NCBI GenBank assembly: GCA_017861315.1
Contig: JAGFXP010000003.1
Span: 16,242 to 80,241 of the forward strand
Length of the DNA: 64,000 nucleotides
Direction: 5' to 3'
Source: Bacillota bacterium
GTDB taxonomy: Bacteria > Bacillota > Clostridia > Clostridiales > Clostridiaceae
The first letter of the stretch is position 1. Each line of letters starts with the position of its first letter. The notes under the pieces are model-generated. The model was not told where the DNA came from. It did not search any database and worked only from the letters and a program-made list of their open reading frames with translations. A program made the translations under genes and the position numbers. Positions 41,855 to 51,143 of the stretch are shown piece by piece.

Positions 41855-44800
41855 ATGGGAAACACTTTTTTCAAAAACCTGTTCAGGGACATAAAGAAGA
41901 CAATCTCAAGATTCCTGTCCATACTGGTGATAATTGCTGTAGGCGTATCCTTCTACGCAGGAATACGAGCCTCCAGCCCCGATATGAAAGTATCCGGCGA
42001 CAAGTACTTCACCGACACAAACCTCATGGACTTCAAGCTCATCTCAACGCTGGGCATAACTGAAGCCGATGTGGAGGAATTTAAAAAAGTCAGCGGCGTG
42101 ACTGCCGTGGAAGGATCCCGCTCAGTAGATGCAGTCACTGTAAAGGACCAGGTATCCCTTGTCCTGAACGTCAATTCACTCCCGACCGAGGGCGGCATAA
42201 ACCAGATTAAAATAGTCCAGGGAAGGAAACCGTCAGATGCCGGCGAGGCAATAGTTGAGGAAAACTTCTTCAGAGAACAGAAGCTGAGCCTGGGCGGCAA
42301 GATAGCACTTGAATCCGGCAACGATACAGACCTTAAGGACACTCTGCAAACCACCGAATTCACCGTAGTCGGCACCGCAGAATCACCTCTCTACGTTTCC
42401 GAGCAGAGGCAGCTGAGTTCAGTAGGCAACGGATCCGTCAAGGGTTTTGTATATATTCTTCCGGAGGTTTTTAAAAGCGGCGTATTCACAGAAGCCTATG
42501 TGCTCTGCAAAAGCGCTGCTTCCGACAGCAGCCTCACAGACAACGCGGCTTACAAGGAATCCACCGGCAGCATTAAGGCAGCCTTGAAAAACCTGGGCAT
42601 CGAAAGAGCGCAGCTGAGGAAGGACGACTTACTTGCTGAGGCAAATGCAAAAATCTCGGACGCGGAAGAGGAGCTTGCAGCAGCAAGGCTGGAAGCTGCA
42701 GACAAATTTGCGGATGCAAGGGCTCAGCTGCAATCGGGGCGCGACCAGATTGCACAGGGCTGGGCCGACCTGGAGGCTTCCAGGGAACAGGCTGCACAGG
42801 GTCAGGCTGAACTGGATGCCGCCAGGGAGCAGGCTGCACAGGGAAGAGCCGACCTGGAGGCTTCCAGGGAGCAGGTTGCACAGGGTCAGGCTGAACTGGA
42901 CGAGCAGGTTGCTGCATTCAACATTCAGAAAGCTGCCGCAGAACCTCAGCTCCAGCAGGCGGAAGAACAGCTTGCTGCCGGTGAAAAGCAGCTGGCTGAC
43001 CAAAAGGCTGCCGCTGCACAGTCCATTTCTTCAGGCATGGAAGCAAATCTGGCGGCACTGAAAACACAGCTTGACGCCGACCCTGCAAACGCCGCCCTTG
43101 CCGCGCAGTACGCAGCGCTGAGCCAGATTTACGAGAACGACGTATACGGCAGGGATTTCGACACTATGTACAGCCTATTGTCCCAGGACGGGGCTCTCTC
43201 TCAGATAGACGGCCAGACGAATATCTCTTCCATCAAGGCTCAGTTTGATGCGGGAGAAGCTGCCCTTGAAGCTTCACGCCAGCAGCTTGAGGCTCAGAAG
43301 GCCCAGCTGGCCTCTGCAGAAGAGCAGCTAGCCAGCGCCCAGGCGCAGCTTGATTCTGCAGAGGAGCAGATCATCGCCGGAGAGGCTGCCCTTGACGCAG
43401 GCGATGAACAGATAGCCGCCGGCCAGGCGGAGCTTGATGCCGGATATGAACAGATGGCACAGGCTGAAACGGATCTCGAAGCCGGTGAAGCAGAAATAAA
43501 CGATAACGAATCTCTGCTTGCCGACGAAGAAGCAAAAGCAGCCGGGAAGTTCGAAGATGCGGAAGCTGAAATCCAGAAGGGCCGCGCCAAGCTGAGCGAT
43601 ATAAAGGATCCTGATTTCTATGCACTCGGCAGGTCAGAAAATGTCGGCTATGAAACCTACAGGCAGGACGGCGACAGGATAAACAGCATAGGCAAGGTAT
43701 TCCCTCTTATATTTTTCCTTGTTGCGGCACTTGTCAGCCTGACCACCATGACAAGGATGGTCCAGGAAAAAAGGATCGAGATAGGAACCTTCAAAGCCCT
43801 GGGGTATTCCAGGGGGGCCATCGTATCCCACTACCTCATATACGCCCTTTCGGCGAGCCTGGTAGGCAGCATCATCGGCATCGCCATCGGCTTCAACCTT
43901 TTTCCGCGGCTTATTCTGAACGCATACAGTTCCCTGTACACAATACCTGACAAGCTTTACCCGTTCAACACCTGGCTTGCTTTACAGTCTTCAGTCATAG
44001 CGGTGTTTTTAACTGTCATCGCTGCTGTTGCTTCGGCCCTTGATGAGCTCAGGGAGGTTCCCGCTTCCCTCATGAGGCCTAAGCCGCCTAAGTCCGGCAA
44101 GAAAATCCTTCTGGAAAGGATACCGCTTGTCTGGCGAAAACTGAGCTTCACAAAAAAGGTTACAGCAAGGAATATATTCAGGTATAAGCAGAGGCTGTTC
44201 ATGACCGTCATTGGCATAGCAGCCTGCACAGGGCTTATGATAACAGGCTTCGGCCTAAAAGGAGCTATAATAGGTTCAGCAGAAAACCAGTTCAACAAAA
44301 TTTACAAATACGACATGGTCACGACCCTCACAAGCACCGTTAATTCGTATGAAAAATCCAAAATCGAGGAAAGCTTATCCTCTGACTCCAACTTCAAGTC
44401 CTACCTTTTTGCATATTCAAAAAACGCCTCGGCAATAAAGGAGACCGGAGGAAGCGAGGATGCCTACGTCGTAGTGCCTGAATATGAAGATGGTCTTAAC
44501 AGCTATATAGAACTTACAACAGGCAGGGAGTCCCTCAAACTGAGCGATGATGGTGCAATAATCACCAAGAAATTCTCGAACCTTATTGGTAAAGGCGTCG
44601 GGGACACCTTCGAACTCAAGATAAACGACATGACCGTGCAGGTCAAGGTTGCGGCTGTAACAGAACATTATATCCAGCACTACATTTATATGAGCCCCGC
44701 TTACTACAAAGCGCTTACCGGAGGGGATGTCCAGTATAATTCCTTCTACGGGCTCCTGAACGACACCTCGGATGCCTCACAGAACAAGACCGCTGAAGCC

Positions 44801-45280
44801 CTTTCCGGGATCAGCGGAGTAAACTCGGTCAGCTTCAGGAACAACACTTACCTGGACTTCGGGAAAACGATGGCCAGCATAAACGCCGTAGTCCTGGTGC
44901 TGATAGTATCCGCTGGCGTCCTGGCCTTCGTCGTCATATTCAACCTGACGAACATAAACATTAACGAAAGAAGGCGCGAACTTGCCACAATCAAGCTCCT
45001 GGGCTTCTACAACCCCGAGCTTGCAGCCTATGTGTACAGGGAGAACATCATACTCACCCTCATAGGCAGCATCACGGGCATAGGCCTTGGAATACTGCTC
45101 ACAACGCTTGTCATCAATACGGCTGAAACAAATGTAATGATGTTCTACAGGGGCATAAATCCAATTTATTACCTCTATGCAATACTGCTTACCATGGCCT
45201 TCTCAGCGGTTGTAAACCTGGCCATGTACGGAAAATTCGACAAGATAGACATGATAGAATCCCTTAAGAGCGCTGAATAG
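41855..45280 (+). CDS. FtsX-like ABC permease with long coiled-coil insert
   Basis: A 1141-residue, two-module MacB-type permease. TM1 at ~15-35, an extracellular domain, then a coiled coil at about 255-585 built from Ala/Gln/Glu-rich heptads such as QAELDAAREQAAQG and DLEASREQ, interrupted at ~395-460. A first FtsX three-helix unit (~615-740, starting FPLIFFLVAALVSL) is followed by a second TM with a large extracellular domain (~780-1000) and a second FtsX unit (~1005-1130). The coiled coil probably stands off the membrane to span the wall or to relay force, as in the mechanotransmission ABC transporters. The start is the ATG at 41855 with a weak GAGTGG. A terminator overlaps the end. Confidence 0.85.
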   Translation: MGNTFFKNLFRDIKKTISRFLSILVIIAVGVSFYAGIRASSPDMKVSGDKYFTDTNLMDFKLISTLGITEADVEEFKKVSGVTAVEGSRSVDAVTVKDQVSLVLNVNSLPTEGGINQIKIVQGRKPSDAGEAIVEENFFREQKLSLGGKIALESGNDTDLKDTLQTTEFTVVGTAESPLYVSEQRQLSSVGNGSVKGFVYILPEVFKSGVFTEAYVLCKSAASDSSLTDNAAYKESTGSIKAALKNLGIERAQLRKDDLLAEANAKISDAEEELAAARLEAADKFADARAQLQSGRDQIAQGWADLEASREQAAQGQAELDAAREQAAQGRADLEASREQVAQGQAELDEQVAAFNIQKAAAEPQLQQAEEQLAAGEKQLADQKAAAAQSISSGMEANLAALKTQLDADPANAALAAQYAALSQIYENDVYGRDFDTMYSLLSQDGALSQIDGQTNISSIKAQFDAGEAALEASRQQLEAQKAQLASAEEQLASAQAQLDSAEEQIIAGEAALDAGDEQIAAGQAELDAGYEQMAQAETDLEAGEAEINDNESLLADEEAKAAGKFEDAEAEIQKGRAKLSDIKDPDFYALGRSENVGYETYRQDGDRINSIGKVFPLIFFLVAALVSLTTMTRMVQEKRIEIGTFKALGYSRGAIVSHYLIYALSASLVGSIIGIAIGFNLFPRLILNAYSSLYTIPDKLYPFNTWLALQSSVIAVFLTVIAAVASALDELREVPASLMRPKPPKSGKKILLERIPLVWRKLSFTKKVTARNIFRYKQRLFMTVIGIAACTGLMITGFGLKGAIIGSAENQFNKIYKYDMVTTLTSTVNSYEKSKIEESLSSDSNFKSYLFAYSKNASAIKETGGSEDAYVVVPEYEDGLNSYIELTTGRESLKLSDDGAIITKKFSNLIGKGVGDTFELKINDMTVQVKVAAVTEHYIQHYIYMSPAYYKALTGGDVQYNSFYGLLNDTSDASQNKTAEALSGISGVNSVSFRNNTYLDFGKTMASINAVVLVLIVSAGVLAFVVIFNLTNININERRRELATIKLLGFYNPELAAYVYRENIILTLIGSITGIGLGILLTTLVINTAETNVMMFYRGINPIYYLYAILLTMAFSAVVNLAMYGKFDKIDMIESLKSAE

Positions 45281-45307
45281 CAGTGCGGCGGCGCTCTTAA
45301 CTTTTTA
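45264..45307 (+). terminator. Terminator overlapping the permease stop codon
   Basis: TTAAGAGCGC (within the last codons) and GCGCTCTTAA form a perfect 10-bp stem around the stop region, followed by CTTTTTATT. Confidence 0.85.
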
Positions 45308-45336
45308 TTGCCGCGCATGACTTAATGTGTTATAAT
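45308..45336 (+). promoter_or_regulatory. Promoter of the 80-residue membrane protein gene
   Basis: TTGCCG and a perfect TATAAT spaced by 17 bp, directly after the terminator. Confidence 0.65.
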
Positions 45337-45396
45337 TTAATTGTTATATTTTATGTTTTATTCTGAATATTATTTATTATTAAAGGGGATGTTGAT

Positions 45397-45639
45397 TTGA
45401 GACAAGTCAAATACAATAAACAAAAACTGGTAAAATTTAACGAGTTACTGAGCAAGGTTCTGACCGGTGCGTGCGTGTTCTGGGCACTTCTATGGGTATT
45501 TGCAAGCGTTAAATTTATTTCAACTGGCGATTATATAGGTCTGGCACCTGCATTCTTATTCGGAAGCCCTGCCATCGTATGGATGTACTACAGATACACC
45601 GTTCACAAAAAAAAATCCACTAAAGCAATAGCAGAATAA
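45397..45639 (+). CDS. Small two-helix membrane protein
   Basis: 80 residues, not a family I recognise. Basic N-terminus (MRQVKYNKQKLVKF), hydrophobic segment ~22-41, a short GDYIG loop, second hydrophobic segment ~48-64, and a basic tail (YRYTVHKKKSTK), so both ends are probably in the cytosol. Starts at TTG with AAGGGG upstream. It has its own promoter and a terminator downstream, which argues that it is a real gene. Confidence 0.65.
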   Translation: MRQVKYNKQKLVKFNELLSKVLTGACVFWALLWVFASVKFISTGDYIGLAPAFLFGSPAIVWMYYRYTVHKKKSTKAIAE

Positions 45640-45656
45640 ACAAGGAATACCCTGAG

Positions 45657-45697
45657 CTGCAGTATATTTGGATGACAAATTTACTGCAGTTTTTTTA
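45657..45697 (+). terminator. Terminator after the 80-residue gene
   Basis: CTGCAGTA and TACTGCAG form the outer stem, ATTTG and CAAAT the inner one, followed by seven T. Confidence 0.85.
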
Positions 45698-45725
45698 TTA
45701 CATATTCTGAAAAGGGGTGGAATCA

Positions 45726-46418
45726 ATGCTTTCAGAACCGTTAATCATAGCAGTCGCACCCGGCATAGCACTGGCTCTCATAGCCTATCTCACAGACTGG
45801 CACGACAGGGAGCCTGTCAGACTGCTCTTAATGCTTTTCGCCATAGGTTTCATAGCAGTCATACCAACGGCAATCATCGAACAGACCCTCCTTGTTTTCA
45901 ATCCATTTACCGGCCTGCTGTCAATTGCGTTTATCGCCTTCCTAGTCGCAGGCTTAACCGAGGAGCTTGTAAAGCGCAAGGTGGTAACTCGCTTTGCGCT
46001 TTACAGGCCGGAATTCAACGAGAAGCTTGACGGGATAATCTATTCCGTATTCGTGGCTCTAGGCTTTGCTACAGCAGAAAACATAGAGTACGTTGTATTT
46101 GCCTTTGCATCAAATCCATATGTAGGGATCTACAGGGGCGTTGTCTCCGTTCCGGCCCACATGCTTTTTGCCATTACCATGGGTTACTACATCTCTCTTT
46201 CGAAATTCAGCACCGAGCAGGGACTAAAGAGCGCCTACCTCAGAAAGGCACTCACTGTGCCCGCTCTGCTGCACGGAATTTTCGATTTCATCCTGATGTC
46301 ACAGATGGACATTGTCTTGCTGGCATTCATACCTTTCATATTATACCTGTGGGTGGCCAACATGAAAAAACTGAACTCTTACTATAAGGATTCAAAAAAT
46401 AACCACCACCTCCGATAA
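45726..46418 (+). CDS. PrsW-family intramembrane metalloprotease
   Basis: 230 residues with about seven to eight hydrophobic segments. The PrsW active-site motifs are present: TEELVKR (about residue 78), GFATAENIEYV (~115), RGVVSVPAHMLFAI (~142) and LLHGIFDF (~180). In Bacillus subtilis PrsW performs site-1 cleavage of an anti-sigma factor; no anti-sigma gene is near here, so the substrate is open. The start is the ATG with AAAGGGG upstream; a GTG three codons earlier lies in the ribosome site. In the same neighbourhood as two other envelope-related genes. Confidence 0.88.
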   Translation: MLSEPLIIAVAPGIALALIAYLTDWHDREPVRLLLMLFAIGFIAVIPTAIIEQTLLVFNPFTGLLSIAFIAFLVAGLTEELVKRKVVTRFALYRPEFNEKLDGIIYSVFVALGFATAENIEYVVFAFASNPYVGIYRGVVSVPAHMLFAITMGYYISLSKFSTEQGLKSAYLRKALTVPALLHGIFDFILMSQMDIVLLAFIPFILYLWVANMKKLNSYYKDSKNNHHLR

Positions 46419-46476
46419 TTGCATCCGAACAATTAAGACGATTCGTTTTTTGCAATTTTCTATCGAAAAATACTTG

Positions 46477-46505
46477 TTGATATTATTGTCAAAAGAAGGT
46501 ATTAT
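46477..46505 (+). promoter_or_regulatory. Promoter of the papain-like gene
   Basis: TTGATA and TATTAT with a 17-bp spacer, 38 bp before the start codon. Confidence 0.6.
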
Positions 46506-46542
46506 TAATGAATATGGTTACTTTATCTGAGGTGAAAATCAC

Positions 46543-47112
46543 ATGAAAAAAACAAAAGATGTATATATTCTGCTTACTCATACAGGCTCGTTACTGTCTA
46601 ATATGATAAAGCTTTATACAAAAGAACCTTACAGTCATGTCTCTATATCCTTTGACGAGAATCTGAAGGAGGTATACAGCTTCGGACGGAAGAAACCTCG
46701 TAATCCGCTTATAGCAGGATTCATAATGGAGGATATACAAAAGGGCACCTATTCCATCTTCACAGAAACAACTTATGCCCTTTACACCTTTTCTGTTGAT
46801 GATGAGCAATACGGAAGGCTTCGCGAGTGCATCAGCCTTTTTGAAAACATGAAAGACAAATCCAGCTACAACCTTCTGGGGCTTCTGGGAATAATTCTCG
46901 GCTATCCCATAAACAGGACAAACTCCTATTTCTGTTCCCAGTTCATAGCCTGCCTGTTTGAACGCAGCGGCATCGAAATATTCGACAAACCTTTCGGTCT
47001 GGTAACGCCCAAGGATTTCAGGACAAGCCGGTCACTGAAGCTTTTGAAATCAGGAAAGCTCACTCTCTTCAACTCCGAGCTTCCTTTGGAAAGTGCTGTT
47101 TACATGAATTAA
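46543..47112 (+). CDS. Permuted papain-like (YiiX/NlpC-P60-related) protein
   Basis: 189 residues. The fold is suggested by the order His-then-Cys: KEPYSHVSISFD holds the probable catalytic His and NSYFCSQFIACLFERSG the Cys, as in the permuted NlpC/P60 (YiiX/YaeF) group of cysteine hydrolases, some of which bind or cleave lipid or peptidoglycan amide bonds. No signal peptide is seen (MKKTKDVYILLTH), so it may be cytosolic or lipid-associated. AGGTGAAAATCAC before the ATG. Own promoter and terminator. The substrate is unknown. Confidence 0.72.
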   Translation: MKKTKDVYILLTHTGSLLSNMIKLYTKEPYSHVSISFDENLKEVYSFGRKKPRNPLIAGFIMEDIQKGTYSIFTETTYALYTFSVDDEQYGRLRECISLFENMKDKSSYNLLGLLGIILGYPINRTNSYFCSQFIACLFERSGIEIFDKPFGLVTPKDFRTSRSLKLLKSGKLTLFNSELPLESAVYMN

Positions 47113-47150
47113 AGAGACTATGATACTTAAGTATCATAGTCTCTTTTTTA
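47112..47150. terminator. Terminator between the convergent papain-like and ABC-F genes
   Basis: AGAGACTATGATACTT and AAGTATCATAGTCTCT are fully complementary with no unpaired spacer, followed by TTTTT on plus and by TTTAAT on minus. Confidence 0.92.
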
Positions 47151-48731
47151 TTGCACTGTTTCAAGGTATTCGTCATAGGTCATCTGCTTGTCCACTACTC
47201 CGGAATCCTTTATCTCTATTATCCTGTTGGCTATAGTCTGTATGAACTGGTGGTCATGGGATGCGAAGAGCACTACGCTCTTGTAGTCGCACAAACCATT
47301 GTTCACTGCTGTAATGGATTCAAGGTCCAGATGGTTTGTAGGCTGATCAAGTATAAGCACGTTCGCGCTGCTCAGCATCATCTTTGAAAGCATGCATCGC
47401 ACTCTCTCTCCTCCGGAAAGAACCTTTGCCTTCTTCAGCGCCTCTTCTCCCGAGAAGAGCATCCTTCCAAGGAATCCCCTGAGGTAGCTCTCTGATTTTT
47501 CTTCCGAGTACTGCCTCATCCAGTCAACCAGGTTAAGGTCGACATCATTGAAATATTCCGAGTTGTCCTTAGGGAAATAGGCCCTCGTTATTGTAACTCC
47601 CCATTTATACTCACCGCTGTCAGGCTCCATTTCACCTGCCAGTATCTTGAACAGTGTTGTTATTCCGATCTCCTCGCCCACGAAAGCTATCTTGTCGTCC
47701 TTGTTGACCATGAAAGTCACATCGTTCAGGACCTTTACTCCGTCTATTGTCTTTGACAGGCCTTCAACGAAAAGTATGTCGTTTCCAACCTCCCTTTCAG
47801 GCTTGAAGCCTACAAATGGATACCTCCTTGTGGAAGGCATTATGTCATCTACTGATATCTTATCCAGCATCTTCTTCCTGGATGTAGCCTGCTTGGATTT
47901 TGACGCATTGGCGCTGAATCTGGCAATAAACTCCTGCAGGTCTTTTATCTTCTCTTCCTTCTTCTTGTTCTGGTCCTTCATCAGCTGAAGCGCAAGCTGG
48001 CTGGACTCGTACCAGAAATCGTAGTTGCCCATAAAGAGTTTTATCTTTCCGAAATCGACGTCGGCCATATGCGTGCAGACATTGTTCAGGAAGTGCCTGT
48101 CATGGGAAACAACTATAACTGTACCGTCAAAGTTTATAAGGAACTCCTCAAGCCAGTTTATCGACTTTATATCCAGGTTGTTTGTAGGCTCGTCCAGTAT
48201 CAGGACTCCCGGTTTTCCGAACAAAGCCTGTGCAAGAAGCACCTTGATCTTTTCGGAGCCGAGCAACTCGGACATGTTTTTTTCATGCATGTCTGTCTTT
48301 ATTCCTAGTCCCTGCAGCAGCGAAGAAGCCTCCGATTCAGCCTCCCAGCCGTTCATGTCGGCGAATTCGCCTTCCAGCTCTGAAGCCCTTATGCCGTCCT
48401 CGTCGGTGAAGTCCGCTTTGCTGTATATTGCGTCCTTCTCCTTCATTATTTCAAACAGCCTTGGGTTACCCATCATCACAACCTCGAGGACCTTAACGTC
48501 ATCGTACTGGTAATGGTCCTGTTTAAGGACTGACATCCTCACCCCGGAAGCTATGTTTACCTCACCTGTGTTTGGCTCAACCTCTCCGGACAATATCTTA
48601 AGAAACGTACTTTTACCGGCTCCGTTGGCTCCGATGACTCCGTAGCAGTTGCCCGGAACGAACTTCAGGTTTACATCGTCGAACAGCTTTCTGGCACCGT
48701 ATCTCAAACTCACATTATTTACACTAATCAC
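47148..48731 (-). CDS. ABC-F family ATPase (YbiT/YkpA-like), second Walker A degenerate
   Basis: A 527-residue soluble twin-ATPase ABC protein; the family acts on ribosomes. NBD1 has Walker A GANGAGKST, signature-equivalent LLGSEKIKVLLAQALF (the usual SGG is replaced, as in the YbiT/YkpA branch), Walker B LILDEPTNNLD and SHDRHF. The interdomain linker is ~245-300 and basic (KKKEEKIKDL, SRKKMLDKIS). NBD2 keeps signature LSGGERVRCMLSKM and LILDQPTNHLD, but its Walker A is VGEEIGITTLF: the invariant Lys is Ile, and Walker B has DQP where the catalytic Glu is expected. NBD2 therefore may bind but not hydrolyse ATP. Monocistronic. Confidence 0.9.
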   Translation of the reverse strand: MISVNNVSLRYGARKLFDDVNLKFVPGNCYGVIGANGAGKSTFLKILSGEVEPNTGEVNIASGVRMSVLKQDHYQYDDVKVLEVVMMGNPRLFEIMKEKDAIYSKADFTDEDGIRASELEGEFADMNGWEAESEASSLLQGLGIKTDMHEKNMSELLGSEKIKVLLAQALFGKPGVLILDEPTNNLDIKSINWLEEFLINFDGTVIVVSHDRHFLNNVCTHMADVDFGKIKLFMGNYDFWYESSQLALQLMKDQNKKKEEKIKDLQEFIARFSANASKSKQATSRKKMLDKISVDDIMPSTRRYPFVGFKPEREVGNDILFVEGLSKTIDGVKVLNDVTFMVNKDDKIAFVGEEIGITTLFKILAGEMEPDSGEYKWGVTITRAYFPKDNSEYFNDVDLNLVDWMRQYSEEKSESYLRGFLGRMLFSGEEALKKAKVLSGGERVRCMLSKMMLSSANVLILDQPTNHLDLESITAVNNGLCDYKSVVLFASHDHQFIQTIANRIIEIKDSGVVDKQMTYDEYLETVQ

Positions 48732-48894
48732 AGCAATACCTACCTCTATTTATATAATTTATCAATTGACATTCACTGCAATAGTATACCATAGACTGCA
48801 TTCAAAACAAAGATAATATTTCACTGCAGCATACTATTTTGGCACTCTTTGTGATAAGATTATCTTTGATTATATTATCGAGAGGAATGTTTAT

Positions 48895-51075
48895 ATGAGT
48901 AAATTATTAGTTCTTGCCGAGAAGCCTTCTGTAGGGAGGGACCTGGCCAGAGTGCTGAATTGCAATAAAAAAGGAAACGGTTTTTTTGAGGGTGATAAAT
49001 ACATCGTCACCTGGGCTCTGGGACATCTTGTGACGCTCGCTGACCCTGAAGCCTATGACGAAAAATACAAGGCCTGGTCGCTGGAGTACCTTCCCATGCT
49101 TCCGGACCATCTGAAGCTGGTGGTAATCAAGCAGTCCGGCCGCCAGTTCAGCATTGTCAGGGAGCAGCTCCTCAGATCGGATGTGTCCCAGATCATAATA
49201 GCAACGGATGCCGGCCGTGAAGGAGAGCTTGTTGCAAGATGGATAATACAGAAAACCGGAGTCAGGAAGCCTCTTAAAAGGCTTTGGATCTCATCAGTCA
49301 CAGACAAGGCAATAAAGGAGGGCTTCTCAAAGCTCAGGGACGGCAGGGAATACGAAAACCTCTTCCAGTCCGCAGTCGCCAGGTCGGAAGCCGACTGGCT
49401 GGTCGGGATAAACGCGACCCGCGCCCTGACCTGCAGGTACAACGCGCAGCTTTCCTGCGGCAGGGTCCAGACCCCTACCCTTGCCATGATAGCGCAAAGG
49501 GAGGAAGAGATTAAAAACTTTATCCCCAAAAAGTATTACGGAATATCTGCGAATGCGAACGGCCTTCAGCTTGTGTGGCAGGACAGCGCAACCAAGAGCG
49601 CCAGCACCTTCAGCAAGGATCAGCGTGACAGGATACTGCAGATGCTGAGCGGCAGAGACGCGGTCATAACCGCTGTGGACAAATCCCTCAAGAAGACCTT
49701 TGCCCCTCAGCTCTACGACCTGACGGAGCTCCAGAGGGACGCCAACAAGCACTTCGGCTACTCGGCCAAGGAGACGCTTTCCATAATGCAGAAGCTTTAT
49801 GAGCAGCACAAGGTGCTCACTTACCCGAGGACGGATTCCAGGTACATCTCCACGGACATCGTGGAGACTCTTAAGGACAGGGTGAAGGCATGCTCTGCAG
49901 GCCCTTACTCGAAGTTCTGCGTCAAGCTGCTCAGGAATCCTATCGCGGGCAGCAAATCCTTCGTCGACGATTCGAAGGTTTCAGACCACCATGCGATCAT
50001 CCCTACGGAGGAGTCGGTTCTGCTGAGCTCCCTCAGCGACAAGGAAAGGAAGATATATGACCTGGTCGTTAAGAGGTTCCTTGCAGTCCTCTACCCGCCT
50101 TTCGAATATGAACAGACAACTATCAGGGCCGCCATTGCGGATCAGGCTTTTACAGCCAGAGGCAGGAGGATAATTTCGCTTGGCTTCAAGGAAATCTATG
50201 AAGGCCTATCAGAGGATGAGGAAGGCGACGATTCCCAAAGCCTGCCCGAACTGAAAAAGGGCGATGCTTTGAAGATAAGCAGGCTTACCCCGACATCAGG
50301 CGAAACAAAGCCGCCTGCGACCTTCAATGAAGGGACGCTGCTTTCCGCCATGGAGAACCCTGTTAAATATATGAACACGGCGTCAAAGGAACTTATAAAG
50401 ACAATATCCGAGGCCCACGGGATAGGCACAGTTGCCACAAGGGCAGACATAATCGAGAAGCTGTTCAACAGCTTCCTGATTGAAAAGAAGGGCAAGGACA
50501 TCTTTACAACCTCCAAAGGCAGACAGCTGCTGGAGCTGGTTCCTGCCGAGCTTAAATCCCCTCTCCTGACGGCGGAGTGGGAACAGAAGCTTGCCGCCAT
50601 ATCAAAGGGCCAGCTAAACAAGAACGCCTTCCTGAACGAGATGAGGGCATATACCAAGGAGGTCGTGGATGACATAAAAAATAGCGGAATGCAGTTCAAG
50701 CACGACAACCTTACGAGGACGAAATGCCCGGACTGCGGCAAATTCATGCTTGAGGTAAAAGGCAAGCACGGACGTATGCTGGTGTGCCAGGACAGGGAAT
50801 GCGGCACAAGAAAGACCCTTGCGACTGTTACTAATGCTCGCTGCCCGGAGTGCCATAAAAAGCTTGAGCTGCACGGCGAAGGAGACGGCAGGATATTCAC
50901 CTGCAAATGCGGATACAGGGAGAAGCTCTCCACATTCAACGAGAGAAAGAAACAGGAAAAATCCGCACCTTCCAAGAAGGATGTTTCGAAATTCCTTAAG
51001 GATCAGAACAAGGAAAGCGGCGAGCCTATCAACTCTGCTCTGGCCGAGGCCCTGGCCAAGCTAAAGTTCCAATAA
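48895..51075 (+). CDS. topB: DNA topoisomerase III
   Basis: Type IA topoisomerase that passes single strands to resolve precatenanes and recombination intermediates. 726 residues: TOPRIM domain at the start ([14 protein letters not shown], then TDAGREGEL as the acidic DxDxE-type site), central toroid with [17 protein letters not shown] and [12 protein letters not shown], the nucleophilic Tyr in [12 protein letters not shown] (near residue 310), [16 protein letters not shown], and [15 protein letters not shown]. The C-terminus has two zinc ribbons (CPDCGKF...CQDREC and CPECHKK...CKCGYREK). GAGAGGAATG precedes the ATG. No decatenation loop can be confirmed by eye. Confidence 0.95.
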   Translation: MSKLLVLAEKPSVGRDLARVLNCNKKGNGFFEGDKYIVTWALGHLVTLADPEAYDEKYKAWSLEYLPMLPDHLKLVVIKQSGRQFSIVREQLLRSDVSQIIIATDAGREGELVARWIIQKTGVRKPLKRLWISSVTDKAIKEGFSKLRDGREYENLFQSAVARSEADWLVGINATRALTCRYNAQLSCGRVQTPTLAMIAQREEEIKNFIPKKYYGISANANGLQLVWQDSATKSASTFSKDQRDRILQMLSGRDAVITAVDKSLKKTFAPQLYDLTELQRDANKHFGYSAKETLSIMQKLYEQHKVLTYPRTDSRYISTDIVETLKDRVKACSAGPYSKFCVKLLRNPIAGSKSFVDDSKVSDHHAIIPTEESVLLSSLSDKERKIYDLVVKRFLAVLYPPFEYEQTTIRAAIADQAFTARGRRIISLGFKEIYEGLSEDEEGDDSQSLPELKKGDALKISRLTPTSGETKPPATFNEGTLLSAMENPVKYMNTASKELIKTISEAHGIGTVATRADIIEKLFNSFLIEKKGKDIFTTSKGRQLLELVPAELKSPLLTAEWEQKLAAISKGQLNKNAFLNEMRAYTKEVVDDIKNSGMQFKHDNLTRTKCPDCGKFMLEVKGKHGRMLVCQDRECGTRKTLATVTNARCPECHKKLELHGEGDGRIFTCKCGYREKLSTFNERKKQEKSAPSKKDVSKFLKDQNKESGEPINSALAEALAKLKFQ

Positions 51076-51143
51076 ACTATGGAAGTAAGGAATATTTTAG
51101 AGTATATTATATTTATGCAATAAATTTTAGAGAGGTGATTACT

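Noticed and set aside
42720..43480. CRISPR-like repeat array in the permease gene
   Set aside because: The repeats are in-frame coding heptads of variable length with no spacers.
42573..43625. Long minus-strand frames rich in Pro, Ser and Leu opposite the permease coiled coil
   Set aside because: They mirror the GC-rich Ala/Gln/Glu repeat of the real gene and have no ribosome sites.
48907..49809. Minus-strand frames inside topB
   Set aside because: No ribosome site and no recognisable protein; topB is complete on the plus strand.
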